From Hyphomicrobiales bacterium (GTDB taxonomy: Bacteria > Pseudomonadota > Alphaproteobacteria > Rhizobiales > Rhizobiaceae), in assembly GCA_900465685.1 (NCBI GenBank), contig UEGR01000016.1:62001-126000 (forward strand): a DNA stretch of 64,000 nt, in the 5' to 3' direction. The notes under the pieces were generated by a model. The model saw only the letters and a list, made by a program, of their open reading frames with translations, made no database searches and was not told where the DNA came from. Shown piece by piece: positions 18,649-26,727 of the stretch (within the stretch, counting starts at the first letter, position 1; each line of letters begins with the position of its first letter). Made by a program: the position numbers and the translations under genes.

Positions 18649-18711
18649 ATGCTGAAAAATTTCCCATATCACGGGTTGCGTCACCAAATGACCGCGAGGC
18701 TCGCATCATGA
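18649..18711 (+). CDS. 20-codon leader ORF overlapping a glycosyltransferase start
   Basis: A short open frame with a good ribosome-binding site (GAGGTGG, 7 bases before ATG) encodes MLKNFPYHGLRHQMTARLAS. Its stop overlaps the start codon of the following glycosyltransferase (ATGA). The arrangement would couple translation of the glycosyltransferase to that of the leader. It has no recognisable domain and may act only through translation. Confidence 0.4.
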   Translation: MLKNFPYHGLRHQMTARLAS

Positions 18712-19919
18712 CGCGCCGCCTGGAGGATGTCCGCATTCTGATGTATAGCCACGACACGTTTGGACTGGGCCATTTGCGGCGCTGCCGGACGATCGCCCAT
18801 TCGCTGGTCGAGGACTATCGCGGTCTGAATATTATGATCATATCCGGCGCCACCATCGCCGGTGCGTTTGACTATCGCGCGCGTGTCGATTTCGTCAAAA
18901 TTCCAAGCGTGATCAAGCTGCGCAATGGCGAATACGAGTCAATGGAGCGGCACACCGATCTTCATGACACACTAAAGATGCGCCAATCGATCATCCGTCA
19001 CACGGCCGAAACGTTCCAGCCCGACATTTTTATCGTCGATAAAGAACCGATGGGCATGAAGGGCGAAGTCGAGGAAACACTCACCTATCTCAAGACACGG
19101 GGAGCAATGCTGATCCTTGGCTTGCGTGAAGTCATGGACGCGCCGCATCTGCTCGATGCCGAGTGGAAGCGCAAGAATGTGATGGACAAGATCGACAAGC
19201 TCTATGATGCGGTATGGGTCTATGGTCCGCCGGATTTCTATGATCCGCTGGTTGGGCTCGACGTACCCAAGAGCGTCCGCGATAAAATGAGCTTCGTCGG
19301 CTTCCTGCAGCGTAGCGTCTCCACCCATGAACTCCCGGACCATCGTCCAAAGGGTGACTACATTCTCGTCACCACGGGTGGGGGTGGGGACGGCGCCGAT
19401 CTCGTCAACGATGTCATACGGGCCTACCAGCACGATCATACGCTCCAGCACAAGTCACTCATCGTGCTGGGACCTTACATGCCCGCGAAAAAGCGTCGCA
19501 AGATGATAAGCAAGAGCCGGGCGATCCCCCATATCGAGGTTATCGAGTTCGATAACAGGATGGAAGAACTGGTGGCTGGCGCCAAGGCGGTCGTCGCCAT
19601 GGGCGGTTACAATACCTATTGCGAGATTCTGTCCTTCGACAAGCCAGCGCTGATCGTTCCGCGCGTCCTTCCACGTGAAGAACAATTGATCCGCGCCCGG
19701 CGCGCCGCAGAGCTTGGACTGATCGATATGCTGCTCCCAAGCGAATCCGAAGACCCGGTTCGCATGGCAGGCGCGCTCAAAGCCCTGCCCAGCAGACCTG
19801 CACCTTCCAAGAGTGCACTCAAGGGTTTCAGGCTTGAGGGCTTGCCGCATATTTCTCAAATTGTCGGGGACCTGATGGATCGACGTCAGCCGAACCACCT
19901 GTCACTCGTCAAGGGATAA
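18708..19919 (+). CDS. MurG-like (GT-B, GT28-type) glycosyltransferase
   Basis: This 403-residue protein has the two-domain GT-B fold of MurG-like transferases. The N-terminal HDTFGLGHLRRCRTIAHSL glycine-rich acceptor loop and the C-terminal donor region AVVAMGGYNTYCEILSFDKP followed by LPREEQLIRARRAAELG are diagnostic. No membrane span is seen, so it probably sits at the inner face of the membrane. It starts within the stop of a 20-codon leader and is followed by a second glycosyltransferase after four bases. Donor and acceptor are unknown. Confidence 0.82.
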   Translation: MTRRLEDVRILMYSHDTFGLGHLRRCRTIAHSLVEDYRGLNIMIISGATIAGAFDYRARVDFVKIPSVIKLRNGEYESMERHTDLHDTLKMRQSIIRHTAETFQPDIFIVDKEPMGMKGEVEETLTYLKTRGAMLILGLREVMDAPHLLDAEWKRKNVMDKIDKLYDAVWVYGPPDFYDPLVGLDVPKSVRDKMSFVGFLQRSVSTHELPDHRPKGDYILVTTGGGGDGADLVNDVIRAYQHDHTLQHKSLIVLGPYMPAKKRRKMISKSRAIPHIEVIEFDNRMEELVAGAKAVVAMGGYNTYCEILSFDKPALIVPRVLPREEQLIRARRAAELGLIDMLLPSESEDPVRMAGALKALPSRPAPSKSALKGFRLEGLPHISQIVGDLMDRRQPNHLSLVKG

Positions 19920-19923
19920 TCGC

Positions 19924-21171
19924 GTGTCATATCGCCGAAAAACAGTCGTGGTGTTAAAGGGATATCCGCGCCTGTCTGAAACATTCATCGCCCAGGAATT
20001 GCTTGGGTTGGAACAGTCGGGTTTCGATCTGGTTCTCGTGGCTTTACGGCGACCAACAGATAAAAAGACCCATCCGGTGCATGATGAAATTCGTGCGCCA
20101 GTACACTATCTGCCTGAATATCTACGCGATGAACCGCGCCGTGTTCTGTCCGCACTGATCGCCTGTATGCCAAGACCCGGTTTCTGGCGTGGTTTGACGG
20201 CTGTTCTCAAGGATTTTCGAAAGGATCCGACACGCAATCGTATCCGGCGCTTCGGACAAGCCGCCGTTCTTGCGGCGGAGTGGCCTGAGGGCGCTGAATG
20301 GATTCACGCACATTTTATCCATACACCCGCATCCGTTGCGGCCTATGCCAGCCAAATTACCGGCATTGGATGGACATGCTCGGCTCATGCCAAGGACATC
20401 TGGACTTCGCCGGATTGGGAATTGCAGGGCAAACTCACCAGCACGCGCTGGACGGTAACCTGTACGCATTCGGGCTTCAACCATCTGCGCCAGCTTGGAG
20501 GCCCCAAGTCCAATGTGCATCTGAGCTACCATGGCCTCGATCTTGCCCGGTTTGGACCGTTCGAGGGAAGCCGCTCACTCCGCAATGGTAGTGAGGCCGA
20601 TGATCCTGTCAGAATCCTGAGTGTCGGTCGTGCTGTCGAAAAAAAGGGCTATGATATTGTGCTGAAAGCACTCAGTCTGCTGCCCGATGATCTCCACTGG
20701 CGGTTCGAGCACATCGGTGATGGCGACAGGATCACCAGCTTGAAAGCACTTGCAGGCGAGCTGGGGATCGCTGAAAAAATTCAATGGAAAGGCGCACTTG
20801 ACCAGAAGGAAGTCCTCGCTGGCTATCAAGCCGCCGATATCTTCGTGCTCGCTTGCCGGGTTACCGCGGATGGAGACAGGGATGGTCTGCCGAACGTGCT
20901 GGTAGAAGCGTCAAGCCAGGGACTGATCTCGGTCTCCACCAACATTTCCGGCGTACCGGAATTACTGATAGACGGGGAGAATGGCCTGCTTGTTGCGCCT
21001 GAAGATCCCCAAGCCTTGGCTAAAGCCATGGAAACAGCGATCCGCGATGCGAATTTCCGCCATCGTCTGGGGCGTGCCGCCGAAAAGCGGGTGCGAACAG
21101 AATTCAACTTCCACAACAGCATCCGTCAATTAAAATTCTTGTTCGAAACGGAATGGCAACCAAGCAAATGA
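19924..21171 (+). CDS. GT4-family glycosyltransferase
   Basis: A 415-residue GT-B retaining glycosyltransferase. The C-terminal half carries the GT4 (Glycos_transf_1) pattern: GRAVEKKGYDIVLKALSLL, then ADIFVLACR and DGLPNVLVEASSQG with the E-x7-E-like acidic pair region, and GVPELLIDGENGLLVAPEDP. It begins four bases after the preceding gene and overlaps the next start, so it belongs to the same transcript. It probably adds one sugar of the locus glycan. Confidence 0.87.
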   Translation: MSYRRKTVVVLKGYPRLSETFIAQELLGLEQSGFDLVLVALRRPTDKKTHPVHDEIRAPVHYLPEYLRDEPRRVLSALIACMPRPGFWRGLTAVLKDFRKDPTRNRIRRFGQAAVLAAEWPEGAEWIHAHFIHTPASVAAYASQITGIGWTCSAHAKDIWTSPDWELQGKLTSTRWTVTCTHSGFNHLRQLGGPKSNVHLSYHGLDLARFGPFEGSRSLRNGSEADDPVRILSVGRAVEKKGYDIVLKALSLLPDDLHWRFEHIGDGDRITSLKALAGELGIAEKIQWKGALDQKEVLAGYQAADIFVLACRVTADGDRDGLPNVLVEASSQGLISVSTNISGVPELLIDGENGLLVAPEDPQALAKAMETAIRDANFRHRLGRAAEKRVRTEFNFHNSIRQLKFLFETEWQPSK

Positions 21172-22319
21172 GACAATCGACGGCAAGACCGCGCGTGTTG
21201 TTCTATGTCCAGCATCTGCTCGGCATCGGTCATCTTGCGCGCGCCAGTCGCATTGCCCGTGCACTGACGCAAGATGGTTTCGACGTCACCATGGTCACCG
21301 GCGGCATGCCTGTCCCGGAATTTCCGGGGCCGGAAATAAACCATGTGGCACTACCGGCGATTGCTTCGGGCGACGCAGGGTTTTCCGGTCTTGCCGACGC
21401 TTTTGGCAACCCGCTGACCGATGAATTCAAAGCCGAGCGCCGTGACAAGCTGCTTGCCACATTTCGGGATGTCCGGCCCGAAATCGTTATTATTGAGGCG
21501 TTTCCCTTTGGACGTCGGCAGGTCCGCTTCGAACTGATCCCCCTGCTTGATGAGATCAACGCAATGACGCCGAGGCCATTGGTGCTGACCTCGCTGCGCG
21601 ATATCCTTCAGGAACGCGCCAAACCCGGTCGAGACGAGGAAAGCGTAGCCCTGGTGCAGCGCTATTTCGATCACGTGCTGGTTCACGGCGATCCGCAGTT
21701 TGCCCGTCTGGAGGATAGTTTTCCGCTGCATGCAGAGATTGCCGACAAGGTTATCTATACCGGCCTTGTCGCCGCGCCACCGCCCTCGCCGCCTGCGGAA
21801 ACCTTCGATATCGTCGTTTCGGCTGGTGGTGGTGCTGTCGGCGCCCTCCTGATCCGCGCTGCACTTGAGGCTGCAAAGCGCCTGTCGCCTGACCTTTCCT
21901 GGTGCATCGTGACCGGGCCCAATCTGCCGCAATCAGATTTTGACGATATCGCGGCGGAAGCACCGAACAATGTCCGCATCTTCCGATTCCTGCAGGGTTT
22001 TCCAAGCCTGCTGCTCAAGGCTCGTCTTTCAGTCTCTCAGTCCGGATATAATACGGTTTGCGATATCCTGCGTGCAGGTTGCAGATCGTTGCTTATTCCA
22101 TTCACGGCGGGTGGAGAAACCGAGCAGACGGCACGCGCACGACATCTGGAGAAGCTCGGTCTTGCGTCGATTCTCACGGAAGATGAGCTATCAGCGAATA
22201 GCATGACCGATGCTATAGGCAAGGCACTTGCCGCACCTCATTTGCCAGCTCACAATCTTGATCTCGACGGCGCGTATCGCACCGCAGAGATTCTGCATGG
22301 TCTTCTGGCAGCGCGCTAG
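21168..22319 (+). CDS. Second MurG-like (GT28-type) glycosyltransferase
   Basis: A 383-residue relative of the transferase at 18708. It shows the HLLGIGHLARASRIARAL acceptor loop and a C-terminal VSQSGYNTVCDILRAGCRSL donor site with GGETEQTARARHLEKLG. The ATG at 21168 overlaps the previous stop (ATGA); an ATG at 21153 is possible. The end of the gene overlaps by four bases the end of the convergent methyltransferase-like gene. Two paralogues flanking a GT4 enzyme suggest a repeating unit built by three transferases. Confidence 0.82.
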   Translation: MRQSTARPRVLFYVQHLLGIGHLARASRIARALTQDGFDVTMVTGGMPVPEFPGPEINHVALPAIASGDAGFSGLADAFGNPLTDEFKAERRDKLLATFRDVRPEIVIIEAFPFGRRQVRFELIPLLDEINAMTPRPLVLTSLRDILQERAKPGRDEESVALVQRYFDHVLVHGDPQFARLEDSFPLHAEIADKVIYTGLVAAPPPSPPAETFDIVVSAGGGAVGALLIRAALEAAKRLSPDLSWCIVTGPNLPQSDFDDIAAEAPNNVRIFRFLQGFPSLLLKARLSVSQSGYNTVCDILRAGCRSLLIPFTAGGETEQTARARHLEKLGLASILTEDELSANSMTDAIGKALAAPHLPAHNLDLDGAYRTAEILHGLLAAR

Positions 22320-22990
22320 ACGGTGCCGATCAGCATGAATCTGGTATATTTCTTCATGGGCAGCGCACCGGCGAAGGCAATCGTTCCCAATGACGCCTGA
22401 TCTATGAATTCATCCAGCGATGCGACACAATTCACATGGGTCGGTTCGCTAAAATAATCGTTCGATTGCAGGAGAACACGGGTTCCCTTTGGCAGCAGCG
22501 AGAGCCAGGCAGGCAGATCAGCAATATGTTCGCAACTCGTATTGATCACCAGATCAGCGCCGAGTTTCGCATAGGCAAGATCATACATATCGGCAGTCAA
22601 TGCCCGAAACCGATCTGTCCACGCGCTGTTCAAAGTATCAGCGACAGCGCCAACAGCGGGATCGATATCAAAACTGTCGATCGCCTCGATCTCGAAGCGC
22701 GGATCTTCGAAAAACATCGCGGCCAGAACGCCATACCAGCCACCAAGTATGACGATGCGGCCGAACTTTCCGCCGACGGCTTCAAACAGCGATTGCCGCG
22801 CCCAAATCTTGCAGGCCACTTGCTTGTGGTTGAAGGCATTGCCAAGGTCCGCCTCGGGGTGGCGGGCGACGACCCGCGACAACCCTTTGATCAGCGGGCT
22901 CGATGTGTATGCGGCCACACCGCGCAAAATATCAAATGCGCTTTCATGCCAATCAATGGTAGTCGCGTTTGCGTCGAATGTGTCCATCAT
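22316..22990 (-). CDS. Methyltransferase-fold protein of unknown substrate
   Basis: About 224 residues. The segment GRIVILGGWYGVLAAMFF followed by the acidic IEAIDSFDIDPA looks like motif I and the SAM-ribose acid of a Rossmann methyltransferase, and ADLVINTSCEHIAD would be the motif IV strand. I do not recognise a named family. The start is uncertain: two ATGs at 22990/22987 lack a strong ribosome-binding site, and a TTG at 23026 is possible. It follows the metallophosphoesterase gene on the same strand and converges on the glycosyltransferase operon with overlapping stops. Confidence 0.6.
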   Translation of the reverse strand: MMDTFDANATTIDWHESAFDILRGVAAYTSSPLIKGLSRVVARHPEADLGNAFNHKQVACKIWARQSLFEAVGGKFGRIVILGGWYGVLAAMFFEDPRFEIEAIDSFDIDPAVGAVADTLNSAWTDRFRALTADMYDLAYAKLGADLVINTSCEHIADLPAWLSLLPKGTRVLLQSNDYFSEPTHVNCVASLDEFIDQASLGTIAFAGALPMKKYTRFMLIGTV

Positions 22991-23061
22991 GGGTAAGTTG
23001 TAGGCCAGACATTTATTGCTGGTCAATTCCTATGGCCGATTTGCATACAGAAATGCGCTGG

Positions 23062-24828
23062 TCATCCTGGATGTATCTCGCCGGTTATCAGATCAATGGC
23101 AAAGTCTCGTGATGGCAAACCGGAAATGAAGCGGTCGAACATCCGGAAAAGCCTGCCGAAGGCTTCCTGCATCGATCCCACCGCAATCGTTTCAGTACGA
23201 CGAGCATAGAGATCCAACACCCATTTATACGCAGTGAGGTGCGGCTCAGACACAGCATCAAGCACCAGATCGCTGCCCATCCTGACGCGATACCAGTCAC
23301 GCAGAAACGTCATTGCGCTCATCCGCGACAGCAAGGCGGGGTCAAGTCCGTGTTCCACGGCAGAGATGGCTAGCTGACGCTGGATGTCACTATCGCCAAT
23401 TGCCGTTTTAAGATCAGCAAGCGTACCGGAAGTGACGGGACGCTCGACCAGTGCGAGAGCGGCCAAATCCAGAATTCCAAGGTTTCTCACTGCTTCTGCA
23501 AGTGCTTCGGGCCACTCCCGACGCAGAAAACGTCTACCGATAAGATGCGCGAGATGGCTCGACAGGAATTCCCCATAATTTGCAGCGTTAAGCAGCTCGC
23601 CGGGATTGATCTTGTTTCTCCCAGCTTCGGCGGCATATTGAGAGAGGATGTCAGTGTCGAGCGCCATGGCGTCAATGCTGATCGTCTCTATATCCAGCCG
23701 ATTGGGCTGGATGCGTATAATCTTGTAAGCACCTGGAAAAGCGACCAGCGAGGGTACGGATACATTGAACAGAAAGCCATTGGCGTTGCGACGGCGAGCG
23801 GTATCGTTGATATGAAGATGACCACTGAAATGCACGCGAATACCGGCATCAATCAGGGCATCGCCAACATCCGGTTCCGGGATGCGGCCCATGAGGCTTG
23901 TTTGCCCAAGCACTGCAAGTTCGTCATCACGCGTGCCATCCAGCGGATCGAGCGCTGGATAATGGGAAAAAGCGATGACCGTCTTGCCAAGTTCTCGCGC
24001 CCGATCAGTGACCGATTTTACCCAATCCAGAATGAAGCGTTTGTGGATCAGCATGGCGTTCCAGCCGGCATCGGTGCTGTCGGCGAAAGCCTCCTCCGCA
24101 TCGCCGGTTTCTCCCCCCACTGGCACGAACACGTTGGCGTCGATCATCAGCATCCATAGATTCTCGAAAGGTTCGACGAGATAGGTCGCATCCATGAGCG
24201 TGCGAACCGTCAAGCCATCAGGCGAGCGAATTTCGAACTCCCGCGCTGATGGATGATCCTCAGTGCCAAACGGGGTTTCCCAATGCAGATATTGCGGCTT
24301 TCGGAAAAAGCCGACGTCGCCCGGCGCATGAAGGCCGAGTGGATAACCTGCGCAACGCAGATTCTCATTGATGATCAAGGCATCGTCGTCTGGCGAAGAC
24401 TCGCGCGCCGGATTGCTGGTTACCAGATCGTGGCCACCGCGAGCATTCAGAAAACGCTTCGACCGATGGCGCCCACCGGGGCCGAAAATATCGTGATTGC
24501 CCGGCACCGCATAGATCTGCATTCCATGGCGTCTGGCGTAATCGTCCAGAAGGGTCCGCAAGCCTGTCATGGTCGCCGTCTGGCCGTCATCCGAGTAGTC
24601 TCCCAGAAGGACAACGTGGCGAATTCCTCGCACTGCTACGTCATCCAGCGCGTATCGCAATGCCGAGGAACTCTCGTTGAACACGCGTGTCGAACGCACC
24701 GTGTTGGCAAATGGACGCAATGCCATAGTCCGCTTGTTCACCGTGACCCCGGCAGTGCCATAGTCGCCGAAAATATCGTGGAAGTGCGCGTCGGCAATCA
24801 CGGCAATGGACGGGAACTCTGATGTCAT
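23062..24828 (-). CDS. Large calcineurin-type metallophosphoesterase
   Basis: A 588-residue protein whose first half has the full metallophosphoesterase motif set: VIADAHFHD, LLGDYSDDG, AVPGNHDIFG, AFSHYPAL and FSGHLHIND, giving a di-metal site. The C-terminal 250 residues are helical and not recognised. There is no signal peptide, so it is probably cytoplasmic. It could cleave a phosphodiester or phosphomonoester in sugar-nucleotide, lipid-carrier or cyclic-nucleotide metabolism; the last would fit the cyclase in this locus, but that is inference. It is divergent from the MBL-fold hydrolase. Confidence 0.82.
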   Translation of the reverse strand: MTSEFPSIAVIADAHFHDIFGDYGTAGVTVNKRTMALRPFANTVRSTRVFNESSSALRYALDDVAVRGIRHVVLLGDYSDDGQTATMTGLRTLLDDYARRHGMQIYAVPGNHDIFGPGGRHRSKRFLNARGGHDLVTSNPARESSPDDDALIINENLRCAGYPLGLHAPGDVGFFRKPQYLHWETPFGTEDHPSAREFEIRSPDGLTVRTLMDATYLVEPFENLWMLMIDANVFVPVGGETGDAEEAFADSTDAGWNAMLIHKRFILDWVKSVTDRARELGKTVIAFSHYPALDPLDGTRDDELAVLGQTSLMGRIPEPDVGDALIDAGIRVHFSGHLHINDTARRRNANGFLFNVSVPSLVAFPGAYKIIRIQPNRLDIETISIDAMALDTDILSQYAAEAGRNKINPGELLNAANYGEFLSSHLAHLIGRRFLRREWPEALAEAVRNLGILDLAALALVERPVTSGTLADLKTAIGDSDIQRQLAISAVEHGLDPALLSRMSAMTFLRDWYRVRMGSDLVLDAVSEPHLTAYKWVLDLYARRTETIAVGSMQEAFGRLFRMFDRFISGLPSRDFAIDLITGEIHPG

Positions 24829-25063
24829 CCCTTAGAGATTTCCTTTACAACTTCTCACGCTTCATACCACCGACAAGAATGCTACATATTTAGTAGTAAG
24901 CTAGATTCTACGCTCGCATATGTTTCACCGTCTGGCTAACATGCCATGATTGCGACAAAACCGGAAACGGTCGGATAACGTTGATTTTCTTGCCGAAGAG
25001 CCAGCACTCCCATGGAGCGGCGGTCTTCGAAATTGCGCGACGGCAGAAAGTGAGAGCGACACA

Positions 25064-25882
25064 GTGTTTCGGGTGCGTTTTTGGGGAGTGCGGGGCAGTC
25101 TGCCGGTTTCAGGACCGGATTTCCGGCAATATGGCGGCAATACTGTCTGCGTCGAGATGCAATGCGGTGAGCACAGGTTGTTGTTCGATGCCGGATCCGG
25201 CTTGTTGCCCGCCGGAAAATCATTGCTTGCCGAAGGTATTTCCAACTTCAACCTGTTCTTTACACACTGTCATTACGACCACATTATCGGTCTGCCCTAT
25301 TTCGCGCCACTCTTTGATGCCCGCTCGACGGTGGAACTATGGTCCGGGCATATGCACGGGAAGATGAGCACGAGCGAGATTGTCGCGGAGTTTATACGGC
25401 CCCCATGGTTTCCTATTGAAATAGATGTCTGCCCCGCAAAAATGATCTGTAAGGATTTTAAACCCGGCGATGTTCTGAAACCCCACCCCGGTATTGAGAT
25501 TATAACCGAAAGCCTCAATCATCCCGGTGGCGCAATCGGCTATCGCGTACAATGGGGCGGGCGTTCCGTAGCGCTGATCACCGATACCGAGCATGAACCT
25601 GGTATCCTCGATCCTGCGGTGTTGAGTCTGATCCAAGGCGTGGACCTTTTCCTCTACGACACCACCTACACCGATGAGGAAATGCCCAAGCATGTCGGCT
25701 ATGGTCACTCATCGTGGCAGCACGCTATCCGGCTTGCCAAGGCAGCCAACGCAAAGAATGTTGCTTTCATCCATCATTCGCCGCTGCGCACAGACGCAGA
25801 AATCGAAGCAATCGATCGCCAAGCCGCGAGCCAGTTTGCTGGCGCCTTCTCAGCCCGGGAAGGCCAAACCTTCAACGTCTAG
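25064..25882 (+). CDS. MBL-fold metallo-hydrolase
   Basis: A protein of about 272 residues in the metallo-beta-lactamase fold. The metal motif THCHYDHIIG gives HxHxDH, and later HVGYGHSSWQHA and FIHHSPLR supply further metal ligands. The RFWGVRGSLPVSGPDF start and the GGNTVCVE segment are typical of a phosphodiesterase-like branch of the fold (the group that includes cyclic-nucleotide phosphodiesterases and RNase Z-like proteins). The GTG at 25064 is preferred because relatives begin at this point; the frame is open upstream to 24950. Substrate is unknown. Confidence 0.8.
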   Translation: MFRVRFWGVRGSLPVSGPDFRQYGGNTVCVEMQCGEHRLLFDAGSGLLPAGKSLLAEGISNFNLFFTHCHYDHIIGLPYFAPLFDARSTVELWSGHMHGKMSTSEIVAEFIRPPWFPIEIDVCPAKMICKDFKPGDVLKPHPGIEIITESLNHPGGAIGYRVQWGGRSVALITDTEHEPGILDPAVLSLIQGVDLFLYDTTYTDEEMPKHVGYGHSSWQHAIRLAKAANAKNVAFIHHSPLRTDAEIEAIDRQAASQFAGAFSAREGQTFNV

Positions 25883-25980
25883 AGCGGTTCCTGTTAAAGC
25901 GGAATCGTGGAACCGCTCTATCTATTTGTTTTGACGCATTATCCTACGCAAAACCGCTACGCACTTTTGCTGGAAATGCT
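25881..25980. repeat. Rhizobial dispersed intergenic repeat, copy 2
   Basis: Between the convergent MBL and deacetylase genes is a second member of the repeat family seen at 9904-10001. It has an 11-bp inverted repeat AGAGCGGTTCC/GGAACCGCTCT (25881-25891 and 25909-25919), the TATTTGTTTTGACGCATT linker and a final AAAACCGCTACGCACTTTTG block. The hairpin may also serve as a terminator for the MBL gene. It abuts the stop codon of the deacetylase. Confidence 0.6.
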
Positions 25981-26727
25981 CTATGTCTGAGCAAGCATAT
26001 CCGGCAGCGCCACCCATCGGCTGGCAGGACGAGACGCTGTCTGCTCAAAGAGCGCATCGAGAAATTGCCAAGCAGACTCGTCGTGCACCAGATGATGGGT
26101 CAGGAACCCCAAGCTGCCACCGCCATCGAACATCACCCGCAGACGATGGACGACATCATCAATCAGCGCCACATGATCGCGGGCACCCCGCGTTCCATGC
26201 CAGTCCATCAGATCGACATGGGTGTTGATCATCGACAATGGACCGAGCTTCTCCGGTCCAAACACTGAAAGGGAATGGAACCCAAGACCAGCAAGCGCGC
26301 CCACCAAAGACGGTGCAATACGGTTCCATGGCGGCACCAGAACTGGAGCGAAACGGCCAGCATGGAGCGCCTCAAGACGCTCCAAACCAGATTTCAATTT
26401 CGCAGCGACGACGCCAATCGGCCGATGTTCACCAAGCTCCTGCTTCTTCTCGTGCTCACCGGCAAAATTGGTATGCGACCAGCCGTGAACAACCACCGTA
26501 GCCAGCGGCCAGTCGTCGAGGTACTCTGCAAGGGACTGGCCCGTATGTTCGGGGATCACAGCCAGCGCCACGGGAACAGTATGGCGAGTGCTTAGCTCAA
26601 GCAGTCGCGCCAGCTCTGGCGTCGGAAAAACCGCATCGTCATCACGCAACCAGAAGTCCGCGACTTTGCCAGCCTTATGCCATCGGTCCAGTTCGCTTTT
26701 CAACGGTTGCCATATATCAGTTCCCAT
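25981..26727 (-). CDS. Polysaccharide deacetylase family protein (NodB-like, divergent)
   Basis: A 248-residue protein with a divergent NodB-homology fold: FWLRDDDAVFPTP has the catalytic/metal aspartates, VVVHGWSHTNF the metal-binding histidines, and VLVPPWNRIAPSLV the arginine-bearing groove. It lacks a signal peptide, which is unusual for an enzyme acting on exported glycans and points to a cytoplasmic sugar or lipid-linked substrate. Its ATG overlaps the stop codon of the upstream glycosyltransferase (TAATG), so the two are coupled and probably act in sequence. Confidence 0.75.
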   Translation of the reverse strand: MGTDIWQPLKSELDRWHKAGKVADFWLRDDDAVFPTPELARLLELSTRHTVPVALAVIPEHTGQSLAEYLDDWPLATVVVHGWSHTNFAGEHEKKQELGEHRPIGVVAAKLKSGLERLEALHAGRFAPVLVPPWNRIAPSLVGALAGLGFHSLSVFGPEKLGPLSMINTHVDLMDWHGTRGARDHVALIDDVVHRLRVMFDGGGSLGFLTHHLVHDESAWQFLDALFEQTASRPASRWVALPDMLAQT

